In this document: piece after piece, positions 11,375-21,426 of the stretch | Layout of the letters: each line of letters starts with the position of its first letter | Numbering within the stretch: position 1 is the first letter of the stretch | Assembly (NCBI GenBank): GCA_003254905.1 | Contig: QANU01017537.1 | Span: forward strand, 271,855-335,854 | From: Nissolia schottii | Lineage: Eukaryota > Streptophyta > Magnoliopsida > Fabales > Fabaceae | Length of the DNA: 64,000 bases | Direction of reading: 5' to 3' | The notes under the pieces: generated by a model | Told to the model about the DNA's origin: nothing | Database searches by the model: none | The model's input: only the letters and a program-made list of their open reading frames with translations | Position numbers and translations under genes: made by a program

Positions 11375-12815
11375 CTTTCTAATATGATTTGGCTTGCTTT
11401 GAGTTGAATAGCTTGAGCCAACAACTAGTTTTAACTTGGATTGCATTGCACTTTCAAGTTGTGATTATAGTTTAGTTGTGTTCGTTTGAGGTTTTTGTAT
11501 TTAGAAACAGAATGATATAGAAATCACACTCAAGAGAAGATGAGAATTGAGAAGGTGAATGATAAGTCTTATTTGATTGTCACAAGTTGTTATTATAAAA
11601 TTAGATTTAATTCTTTAAGAACAAAATGGGAAGCTCTCTAAGGAAATTCTTTATCTAAAATCAAAGTCTATTCTTATTCATTTCATTTAGTCCTCTATAT
11701 AGCTAAGTATTTAGAGTTCCACTACCATTGAAAACACAAAAACTCATTTTCTATCATAATTGTCTAGGAACCCTAAAGATACTTAAAACTAACCTTTAGG
11801 CTAAAACTCTTCTGAAATTGGGGACTTCAAAAGGTGCATGAAAATTACAAAATAAAAGACAAATTACACCTAATTAAAACCAATTACTCTAACCCAATTT
11901 GTTTGTAGCTTGGTCACTTGAATTAGGCTCCATCTTAGATCTTCAAGCGACTTATTCATGTTGGACTTAGCTATTCTTTGAGCTGGATAAGAGTGGTCAG
12001 TTTTTGCTCGAGCAAGTATCATTCTCTCACTCTTCAAAAACGATTTATACTTGAATCTTTCTAAAATGAATCCAAACCCAATTACCAAGTTCACTTTGCC
12101 CATTTTTCACATTCTTTTCTCTCTTTTCTCTCTTCTCACTTTTTACACTTCCCTCTTTATATTCACTCCCCGTTGGACCTTCTTCTTGATTCTTTTCTCT
12201 CAGCCTCTTGTCTCTCTTGTTTTTCTTTTACCTCCCTTCCCCATTTTTCAAGAGATGATTGTTGAATTTTTGTTTATTCAGCCTCTTTAGACTGAATTAC
12301 AATTGGTTTCTCCTTCTTTGGTTGATTCCTCCATGGAATGAAGTTAGAACTAGAAGAATTTCTTCTATTCTTCTTCTTCATTCTCTCAAGGAGCTCTTCA
12401 AATTTTGTATTGAACAACCTTTCTAGATATTCAGTCAACGCTTGCATTTGAGCAACGAATAAGTCTCCTCATTATGGTGAATTTTCTTCTCCTGGCATGT
12501 TAATTGAATTGCAAGGAAAAACTGTACTCTGAAACCAAATGATATGATTTAGCTTGCTTTGAGTTGAATAGCTTGAATCAACCACTAACTAGTTTTAACT
12601 CAAATCACCTTGCACCTTCAACTGGTGGATTGGAGGTTGGTTGTGTTTGTTTGATATTTTGTAGCTAGAAATAGAATGATATAGACGCCACACTCAATAA
12701 AAGATGAGAAGTTGAGTGATAAGTCTTGTTTGATCGCCACAAGATGCCTTGATAAGATCAGATTTAATTCTTTAACCCAAGAACGAAAAGGGAAGCTCTC
12801 TAAGACTACATTGAT
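11375..12815 (-). mobile_element. Short LTR retrotransposon fossil (LARD/TRIM-like), minus strand
   Basis: Direct repeats of about 270 bp lie at roughly 11380-11655 and 12540-12812. Both run through ATATGATTT.GCTTGCTTTG, GAGTTGAATAGCTTGA and GGGAAGCTCTCTAAG. Just left of the right repeat, 12526-12537 read on the minus strand gives TGGTTTCAGAGT. This is close to the initiator-tRNA-Met primer site TGGTATCAGAGC and sets the orientation. The left repeat appears to extend further than the right one, so the right LTR looks truncated. The interior is under 1 kb, with only a short gag-like trace, so the copy is broken and non-autonomous. It lies just downstream of the RlmN-like gene. Confidence 0.6.
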
Positions 12816-13349
12816 CTTTCCTGGTGGACGCTGACATCTCCTAATGAATAATAGAATTAGACGCCATTTGTTATTAAGGTATTTTTTTTACATCATTTTT
12901 TTCACACATATCACGCTCAATAGATTTCACAACCTCCTATGACACTCTTTTATGTGAATTTACGATCTTATCTAGCCCTCTCTTGCTCAAAAAAGAGGGG
13001 TTATAAAATTTGTTGAACATAAAAATGTGAAGGGAATAGCACTCATTAACAAATAGCATCTCATTTTGTTATCTAAGGGGGATGTTAGTGTCCATCATAA
13101 AAGTTAGTGTCACCCGAACAAGTAGAGGAAATGATTGTGTAACTTCTTTGAATCTCGAGAAGGTCAGGGTAATATAGCCTAAGTTTTTCACTCCTATATG
13201 TGTTTATTATTCACTAAAGACGTATAAAACTGATCCGTATGCGCCTAGCATTTTGCCCAGTTATGCAATTTATATTATTTATTCTTTCATCTTACTTTTC
13301 AGTCAAAGGATTAGTCTTATTGTATTGACATCGACTAATATTCCAAAGG
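12816..13349. other. Intergenic DNA, no gene seen
   Basis: Only short frames are present and I recognise no domain or repeat termini. CTTTCCTGGTGGACGCTGAC at the left edge may be the end of another repeat that truncated the neighbouring LTR. Confidence 0.4.
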
Positions 13350-14002
13350 TGGCTTTTTTACTATTATACCTCTTTTATACAAATTAATTACCAAAATACC
13401 CCTATTTTGAAACATATTACAGGACTACCACGGTTTTTGTTGACGTGGCTCTGGTGGCAGCGTGGTGATGCCACGTCAGATTCGCCAACACGGCTGGCGA
13501 ATCTAGTAAGAATTCGCCAAACGACCTGGCAAATTCAACACAAATTCGCTAACCGGTCTGGCGAATTGTACATAAATTCGCCAACTAGCTTAATGAATTG
13601 CACACAAATTCACCAACCGATTTGGCGAATTGCACAAAAATTTGGCTAGGCGAATGTGGCTAAAAGAAAATTGTAATTAAAATTTTATAATTTATTTTAA
13701 TAAGGCATTATAACTACATTAATAAATTATTTTAATAACTACATTAATAAATTATTTAAATTTGTTTAATTACAACTAAATATGTATCTATTTAATTAAA
13801 TTTAAGTATTATGTTATGTTAGCAGATGGTGGTGGCACGTGTGTAAAATATTTATTGGAGAATTTGACGAATCCGACGTGGCATCACCATGCTGCCACCC
13901 GAGCCACGTCAGCCAAAACTGTGGTAATCTTGTAATATGTTTCAAAATAGGAGTATTTTAGTAATTGGTTTGTGTAACAGGGGTATAATAGTAAAAAATC
14001 CA
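13350..14002. mobile_element. 653-bp non-autonomous DNA element with about 137-bp terminal inverted repeats
   Basis: The left arm (about 13350-13486) and right arm (about 13865-14002) are long inverted repeats. TGGCTTTTTTACTATTATAC at the left matches TGGATTTTTTACTATTATAC read inward from the right, and the match continues through CCACGTCAGATTCG / CCACGTCGGATTCG. Between the arms, 13487-13645 holds about five diverged tandem units of roughly 36 bp built on GGCGAATT..ACACAAATTCGCCAAC. Long TIRs suggest a Mutator-like MITE, but I could not define a 9-bp target duplication. There is no transposase coding. Confidence 0.75.
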
Positions 14003-14265
14003 AAAATATCAATCATTCGTCCTGATATCAATAGTTAAGATTCCATCTGAAACACCTCTGCACCATTTTATTAGTGGTGCACACTAGAAACACCACCCTT
14101 TTTTACTCATTCTCCCTCTTCCTCCATGCTCTCCCGTACGTCCACCACAAAACCCCATCCTTAACGAGCCGCCGGTGAAGCGCCACCACCTCACTTCGCA
14201 GCCCCCGGTGGCACCTCCTCCCCTACCACTTTGTTTTCCTAGTGTGTTTATTCATTCGCATGTAT

Positions 14266-14650
14266 ATATGTTTCAGTTCAGAGGCACTCGTATCTTAGCG
14301 CAGAAGTTACAGCACTGGTATTTGTCATGAGCTGGGTCAGATCCATAACACGTATAATGATCCTGTGATCCTCTCCATAAAATTACTTCGTAGAGTATGC
14401 ACACTCTTTATGCATCAATTGCATTAACATGCAATTATAGGAAGTTGAGTAGGAATGATGCAATGAATTTGAGATTGCATGATCTTCTGTTCTTTTAAGC
14501 TTAAGAGTTAAAATAGAATCTTTCATATGCCCCCTTTTTTTCCTTTGGGTTTTGTAGTCCGAATTCAGGGTGTTTCTCTATTCTCTTCTGATGCTTACGC
14601 ATATATAATGTTATTAATAAAACCATCACATTACTTGCATAGAAGAATTT
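14266..14650 (+). pseudogene. Decayed duplicate of RlmN-like intron 8 sequence
   Basis: This block is a diverged direct copy of about 9875-10300, inside intron 8 of the RlmN-like gene. Shared landmarks in the same order are CAGTTC.GAGGCACT, TTTGTCATGAG.TGG.TCAGAT, CACTCTTTATGCAT, GATGCAATGAATTT and ATCTTTCATATGCC. No exon sequence is included. Together with 15555-15725 it marks a partial duplication of the gene's 3' end. Confidence 0.75.
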
Positions 14651-14700
14651 GTGGCATTTAATTTGGTAACAACTCACGTTAACCATTCTAATGGATTCAC

Positions 14701-15373
14701 ATTTTATTAAAGAGTAATGTTAGTTGTACAATTCAAATGTTGTCAACTAATTCCATGGTCTACATTGTGATATCGAATGCACCAACTTTTTTAAATACAA
14801 AACTAAATTAAACCGAATCTACAAACACTAAATAGTGAAAAGTAACTGTCACATTACCTCTCGATCTCCTCATCTCATCACTCACAATCTAAGTGCGTGA
14901 ACTCAATCTTTACCATTTACAAACATTTTAACACATATGCTCAAACTTTTGAACTGACGTACTCAAACTTTTCAACAACCAAAAGCAAAATATGACGAAA
15001 ACATAAACGTAAATGAAGAAGAAGGAAACTTTTGTGTTTACATGCACAAACTTTTGAATAAGAATGCATAAACTTTTCTATACACATGCACAAACTTTTG
15101 AACAAGCATACACAAACTTTCCTACACACATGCACAAACAATTGAAAAACTAAAAACAACGAATATGATGGAAATGAAAATGAAAATGAAAAATTCTTGT
15201 ATTCATAAAGAATAAAATGAAAACAAGAAAAAAAAAGATGTGACATTGGGGAACAAGAGAGAAAAAATAAAAATAAAAAATAAGAAAAAATGAGAAGAAA
15301 CACATATAAATGAGTGGGTTGTACATCTGTTAGCGGATTTTGAATTGTACACGATATTTTTTCTTATTAAAAT
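14701..15373. mobile_element. Non-autonomous TIR element, family A, with TGCACAAACTTT-type array
   Basis: The ends are imperfect inverted repeats: ATTTTATTAA..TGTACAATTCAAA on the left and its inverse TTTGAATTGTACA..TTATTAAAAT on the right. From about 14935 to 15140, six or so copies of a TGCACAAACTTTTGAA-type motif are spaced by roughly 20-25 bp or multiples. The interior also has GAAAATGAAAATG runs, giving a long but meaningless minus-strand frame. A second copy lies at about 56275-56905. The element sits between the two pieces of the duplicated RlmN 3' region, so it inserted after that duplication. Superfamily unknown. Confidence 0.55.
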
Positions 15374-15554
15374 CTCATCCAACAATAAATAGAAGATGAT
15401 TTTACATACCGTGTCCAAAGTAAGATGAATGCAAATAAGACAACTCATTTCATTTAGGGTTATATTATATATATGTACTATTTTTTACGTGAGACTACAC
15501 CAATATCTACTATTAAATATATGATTTTAACTAGCATTAATAATATTTCTCTTT

Positions 15555-15725
15555 TACGTTATTCTCAATCTTATATTTGATGAAACAATGGGAAAATTTG
15601 TGTTGGCTCGTGTGCTTTTTACAATATTTTGCCACGATCGAGTTCTAGTGAGAATTGCCATCCGTTACTGTCTAGTTAGTAGCCTCTATATCTTTTACAA
15701 TTTCATCATTTCATGTCCCTCAATA
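15555..15725 (+). pseudogene. Decayed duplicate of the RlmN-like gene's 3' flank
   Basis: This block matches 11140-11280, downstream of the RlmN-like stop codon. Shared landmarks are TCTTATATTTGATGAAA.AATGGGAAAA, GCCATCCGTTACT / TCATCCGTTACT, GTAGCCT and TTTCATCATTTCATG. The exon 9 sequence that should lie between this and 14266-14650 is missing, having been replaced by the family A element and AT-rich DNA. Confidence 0.65.
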
Positions 15726-15884
15726 ATAGAAGCCAGAGAATTGATGAAAATGACAAACACCATTTAACTTTACCAGTGATGTGCTATGGATCATGACTGT
15801 TTTGCGTTACAGCTTGTCAGGCGCTCCCTGTTCGCTTTTTTATTGGTCCCGTTCTATCGTTTCAAAGTTTTAAGAAGCAAGCAA

Positions 15885-16824
15885 GAATGCACAAACATTA
15901 CAACAAAGATGCACAAACTTTAGAGATAAGAAGTGAGAATAGCTAAAACGTGGGATGCAAGCAACTCATACACAAAATGCACAAACTTTATCATGCATAG
16001 TGCACAAACGTTATCATGCTTAGTTCACAAACATTATACACATCCGTACACAAATGACTTATTAACTTACTCGAAAAACAAAGATCGTTGTTAAATCGTT
16101 CTTTAAACTAAATGCAATCGAACAAAACTCAAAGAAAGTTAGACTGAAAGCAAATCGACGAACAAAACCTTAATACCAGCAGTACAGTACACTACAGGTG
16201 CACAAACTTTAGTGATAAGAATTCAGAATAGCAAAAACGTGGGATGCAAGTAACTCATACACAAAGTGCACAAACTTTATCATGCTTAGTGCACAAACAT
16301 TATATACATCCGTACACAAATGACTCACTAACTTACTCGAAAAACAAATATCGTTGTTAAATCATTCTTTAAACCAAATGCAATCAAACAAAACTCGAAG
16401 AAAGGTAGATGGAAAGCAAATCGACGAACAAACCGTAAACCATGAACTCAATTTCGATGTACTCACCAGTGGTTGTTTTCTTGTGTGATTCTTGTTTGCG
16501 TTTGGTAAATCGTGCAGAAAGCACGATGAGTTGCTGCAGAAGAGAGACGAGAGTGAAGAGAGCGATGAGAAATGACAAGAGTGAAGAGAGAATGAAGGAT
16601 GAGAGCGACGAGAGGGAAGAGAGAAAACGAACGATTTGTGAATGCAATCCTATTTTTCGAAGCAAGAAAGTAGAAGCGGGAAGGTTTATACGCGTGTATT
16701 TGACACGCGGGTGAGCGAGAGTGAGAGTAAGAGTAGAGTGAGTGGTTATTTTATGGGATCCACTGTATTCATGTACGGGTGTATGTATAATATATCAAAA
16801 TGTGGTGTACGTGTAGTGGAACTG
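15885..16824. mobile_element. MULE-like non-autonomous element, family B, left end unclear
   Basis: The right end, read inward on the minus strand, is CAGTTCCACTACACGTACACC. It matches the terminus of the complete copy at 18576-21031 (CAGTCATGCTACACGTACACC) and continues with CATACACCCGTA. Inside, a block of about 300 bp containing GTGCACAAACTTTA, AACGTGGGATGCAAG and CTTTATCATGC is present twice (about 15889-16180 and 16196-16440). The GA-rich segment 16500-16630 matches 18790-18880 of the other copy in inverted orientation. A 90-residue Arg/Glu-rich frame here is not conserved as protein, so I do not call a gene. No left TIR was found. Confidence 0.55.
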
Positions 16825-18566
16825 TTACAATAATATGCTTTAGGACTACGATATACCATTTTTTGTAACAAGATGAATGAAGCACCCATAATTACTAGGA
16901 GCGTCAAAGCCATCACCTTTTTTTTAATTATGTAATTGGGTTAAATGGATAAGGTCGGGTAGGTTTTGGGATGGGTCATGGATCTAGGTTATTTGTGGTT
17001 GATGCGTGGCATAATTAGTTGTCATATAAGCAATTAACGTCTCCAACTAACGATAAGAAATAAAATATTAAAAAAATTATGCAATTCCAAATTCAAAAAA
17101 AATTAATAAAGTGTAAAATAAAAATAAAAAAGTGATTTATTTGATATTAAAAACTTAATTAATTCTTATTTTATAATATAATAATCACATGTTAAACTAT
17201 CATAGACTCATTTTATTTTAACTTGCTTTTTGGTTCTTTATTGGCCTTGTCATTTTCTAGTAAAGAAGAGAGACCGAAAAGATATCAGCAAAGTATATTC
17301 TTTTGCTCTGGCCAGGTACAACTGGGATAACTTGAAGGGAGGGTCTTTAATTCTCCATCGTCTTCTTAGGATTTGGATCTGACTTCTCTTATTTTAAATA
17401 AAAAGTAAAAAAAAATTATCAATAAAATATTAAAATGAAAATGAGATTTATTCTCATTTTAATAATTTAATGATAAAAATTTTTTATTTATTTTTTAAAG
17501 TGAAAAATTTTACTTTAAAATTTTTTACTCATTTTTTTAAGTTGCGTGTAAGTTGTAACTTGTTTGACTGTGTGTGTCTTTTCTTTTCAGCTTTTCTCAC
17601 ATCCAGCAAGCATCTCCTCCGCCCTTCCACTAATTCATTATCATCCTTTATCTCAAAAGATATGTATTTATTTAATGTGAGACACTTAATTTATATTTTA
17701 TTTATTATTAATGTGATTTTATTGACATGTAAATTTTCATTAGCATTTAATTTAATGATAAATAAAATATAAGGTAACAAAATAGTTCACACTAAATAAA
17801 TTTATATAATTAAACTTTTATCTTCATATATTATTTTTATGGCTGAAACATTACTTATCATGTAATTTGAAGCATAAATGACGCTTTAGAACTAAACAAT
17901 AAATCTTCATAACTATTATGTGGCCCGTTATGTCAAGTTTAAGCTAACCTATGAAAACTACACCATTTTATCGTCATTAATGTTTTTTTTTCTTTTTTAC
18001 TTTTTTAATGTGTGACTGGAAGACCTCCACAGGGAGAAAGGACCTTCTACATAATTTGCTTTTAAGGGATGATGAAGTTACTCGGACCCATCATTCAAGT
18101 TCGGTTTTTATTATTGAAAAAATTTAATTAAAAAAGAATTTATTATTTAATATTTAAGAAATAAATAAATATTACAGTCTATTTTATTAATTTAAGAAAA
18201 AATATACTATAATTTTCGTACCTTAAAATTAAAATCAATAATTAATAATACTTTTAGGACTTGATACTAAATATGTTCTTAAAGAATATTCAAGAATTTC
18301 TACTATCCTCTAAAGAACATAATAAGTAGACGATTAAATTATATAAAATAAATGATAAGTTCGTAAAAGGTATTTAAATGCATAAAGAAAATTTTGCTTT
18401 TATCCTTAACTTTTGTTTTTACAAGTAAATCTAAAATAAATCTAGATTCAATTATGTGTTATCACATTAAAAAAAATTATTCAACTTTGAGTTAATAACA
18501 AAAATTAACCCATTTTATTAAAATATCAAAATATAATAAATGCTTATTTGGCGTAACAAGCAATGA
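16825..18566. other. AT-rich intergenic DNA, no gene seen
   Basis: This is low-complexity A/T sequence with many short homopolymer runs. No exon-like segment, RNA gene or transposon terminus was recognised. Confidence 0.55.
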
Positions 18567-18575
18567 ATAGTCAAA

Positions 18576-21031
18576 CAGTCATGCTACACGTACACCAACA
18601 AACCATACACCATACATACACCCGTATTATATTATAGTGGGCCCCTCAAAATAACCACCCGCTAACCTTTCTCTCTCATTCTCACTTACAAGCGCATCCC
18701 ACACACGCGAATCCTTCAAACTTCTTCTTCTTGCCTCGAAAATAAGGATTGCACCACAATAAAGTCTCACCCCTCTCTTCGAACTCTCATCCCTCTCATC
18801 AGCTTTGTTTGATCTTCTTGCCCCTCTCCTCAGTCTCTCATCCCTCTCATTAGCTCTCTTCATTCTCGTCTCTCTTCTGCAAGTACATCGTGCTCACTAC
18901 ACAATTATGTAGCAGCAATCTCAAAGAAACAAACTCTGGTAATTGAATCAAAGCTGAGTTCACCTTTTATGCTTTTGAATTGAATTTGTTGATAAATGTA
19001 TATCGGAATGAGTTTAGTGGAAACACAAAGCATTATGTAAAAAGTTGTGAACTACATCAATGTCGTAAACGGCACCTAATGTTTGTGCACATCATGATCT
19101 AATGTTTGTGCATAACGTCGTATAATGTTTGTGCACCATGATCAGACATCATATTCCGCACTATTATTTTATTATGCATTAAATAATATGCATATATGTA
19201 AAGTCTATGAATTATAATGCATATAAGTGTTAGTAAAATCTTTTGAATTAAATTGGTGATGGTAATTGTTCATTGTTGTAGAAAATGGCTCCTCCACAAT
19301 CACTCGAAGGGGCATCTGTTGCTAGACAAGCCTGCAAATATGCTTCACACAAACCACCACGAGTTCAAAGTTTGTGCACGGTGTCATGTAAAGTTTGTGT
19401 ACCTGTTGCTGTAAAGTTTGTGCATTGTCTGGACAACCACTAGTACTCACGCATGTCCATGGACTTCCACACCAACAAGAAGGTGTTGTTGTTATGAAAG
19501 AAGCACATACTGAATTTGATGGAAAGTTTGTGCATCGTCTGGACAACCACTACCACTCACGCATGACTATGGACTTCCACACCAATAAGAAGGTGTCGTT
19601 GTTATGGAAGAAGCACATACTAAAGTTGTTATGGAATAAGCACATACTGAAGTTGATGTAACCTACGATAATGATGCCAAACCAGTTATGGTTTTTGGTT
19701 TAGGAGGTTTTATGCAACTTGGTTTATTAAACTAATTGTTATAGAATTTGTCCATTAAGTTTGAGTAAAATGTCCATGAAAGATCCTGCAAAGTAATCCT
19801 TGTGAACTTAGTTATGTTTGAGTAAAATCACGGTTCTGCAAAAGTAATTAATGTTTGTACATGAGGTCATACAATGTTTGTGCACATCATCATATAATGT
19901 TGGTGCACTAAAAATCTGACATCATAATCTGCAAAAGCCACCCACGTCATATAATATGCACTAAAATCACATTGCTGTAACACAAAGGGCTTAATGTTTG
20001 TGCCTACGGTTATATAAAGTTTGTGCACCAAAATCTGATATCATAATCTGCAAAGATACTTAACTGTACATTAACTAAAATGCATATATCTAAAGTTATG
20101 CATTAGAATGTATGAAAGTTTGTGTACACATGTATGTGAACTAATTTTTATAAAGTTTGTTCACTAAAAATGTATAAAGATTTTGAATTTATTTATGTTT
20201 GAATAAAATCACATTGCTGTAACACAAAGGACTTAATGTTTGTGCCTACAGTCATATAAAGTTTGTGCACATCGTCGTATAATGTTTGTGCACCAAAATC
20301 TGATATCATAACTTGCAAAAATACTTAATTATACATTAAGTAAAATACATATATGTAAAGTTTATGCATTAGAATGTATAAAAGTGTGTGTACACATGTA
20401 TGTGAACCATTTTTTATAAAGATTGTTCACTAAAAATGTATAAAGGGTTTAGGATTTAGGGTTTGGGTATAAAGATTGTCCACGTCATATAATATGCACT
20501 AAAATCACATTGCTGTGACACAAATGACTTAATGTTTGTGCATACGGCCATATAAAGTTTGTGCACATCGTCGTATAATGTTTGTGCATCAAAATCTGAT
20601 ATCGTAACCTGCAAAATTACTTTGTGCACTCCATTCAGATATCATATTCTGCAACATAGACCCTCACCACCAGTGTTAAATATAGATCTCATCTATTTCA
20701 AAAAGAAACCAACATTTTATCATCTTAATTCAATTTTAGTCAGATTTGACATGATAATATGATGAAGATAAGGAGGATCAGAATGATGGTGATGATGAGA
20801 GGATTAGAGGATGGGAGGCTGAAAGAATGACGAGGATGACGATGATGAACATAACAGAATAATGATGAGAGGTTGACGAAAATGAGTGAAAACGATGATG
20901 AGACCGAAATCGGGATTGGGAGCGTGCGTTGTGTATAATTAAACGTTATACGTATATTCATCATTAATTACGTATAAACGAGGGGTATCTATACGAGTGT
21001 ATATTTTGTGGGTGTACATGGAGCATTTCTG
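18576..21031. mobile_element. 2.46-kb MULE-like non-autonomous element with 9-bp TSD, family B
   Basis: The element begins CAGTCATGCTACACGTACAC and ends, read inward on the minus strand, CAGAAATGCTCCATGTACAC, so the TIRs match imperfectly over at least 27 bp. It is flanked by a perfect 9-bp duplication, ATAGTCAAA, at 18567-18575 and 21032-21040. A 9-bp TSD is the Mutator signature. The interior carries many TTTGTGCAC / AAAGTTTGTGCA motifs, a tandem unit of about 240-290 bp (landmark AAATCACATTGCTGT near 19968, 20209 and 20503), a roughly 110-bp duplication near 19425-19620 (CTGGACAACCACTA..CTCACGCATG), telomere-like TTTAGGG units near 20447-20470, and a GATGAT-rich right arm. No transposase domain is recognisable. 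Confidence 0.75.
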
Positions 21032-21426
21032 ATAGTCAAATTCATCACGCACCGCTACATTTGGTTTCGTGAGGTAATCCATGCCTTCATTACGCTTCTA
21101 ACAAAAACTAATTAGCAATGCTTTTTAAATTTTCTCAAGCAAAAAAGAAAATGCAAAATTTAAATTATCGTTGGGAAGTGTGGACACGCGCTTCTCCTTG
21201 CGGTGAGGAATGAATGTAAATTTGGCGGGTTTCACTTGATGATGATAATCACCATCACCAGGAGCACCAGCACTTCATAAAACGAAAGCCCCTTGTGCTC
21301 CTCTCCATTTCTCGCCGTTACAGTAACAGTGACGGTTACACCTTCTCTTCTCAGTTCCCCCTTTCAAGCTTCACTACTCTCTGCATCGATCTCTCTTTCT
21401 CTCACACACTTCTGGCTCAGCACGCA

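Noticed and set aside
13487-13645. CRISPR-like array of short repeats
   Set aside because: Units are adjacent and diverged, in a plant nuclear TIR element, without constant spacers.
14941-15448. Two overlapping minus-strand frames of 80-120 residues, rich in Phe/Ser/Leu
   Set aside because: They come from the A-rich strand of the family A repeat, with repeated TGCACAAACTTT words, not from a protein gene.
16442-16714. 90-residue Arg/Glu-rich frame, with a similar-looking frame on the minus strand at 18627-18863
   Set aside because: The similarity is between GA-rich transposon DNA; frames are not conserved between the two copies.
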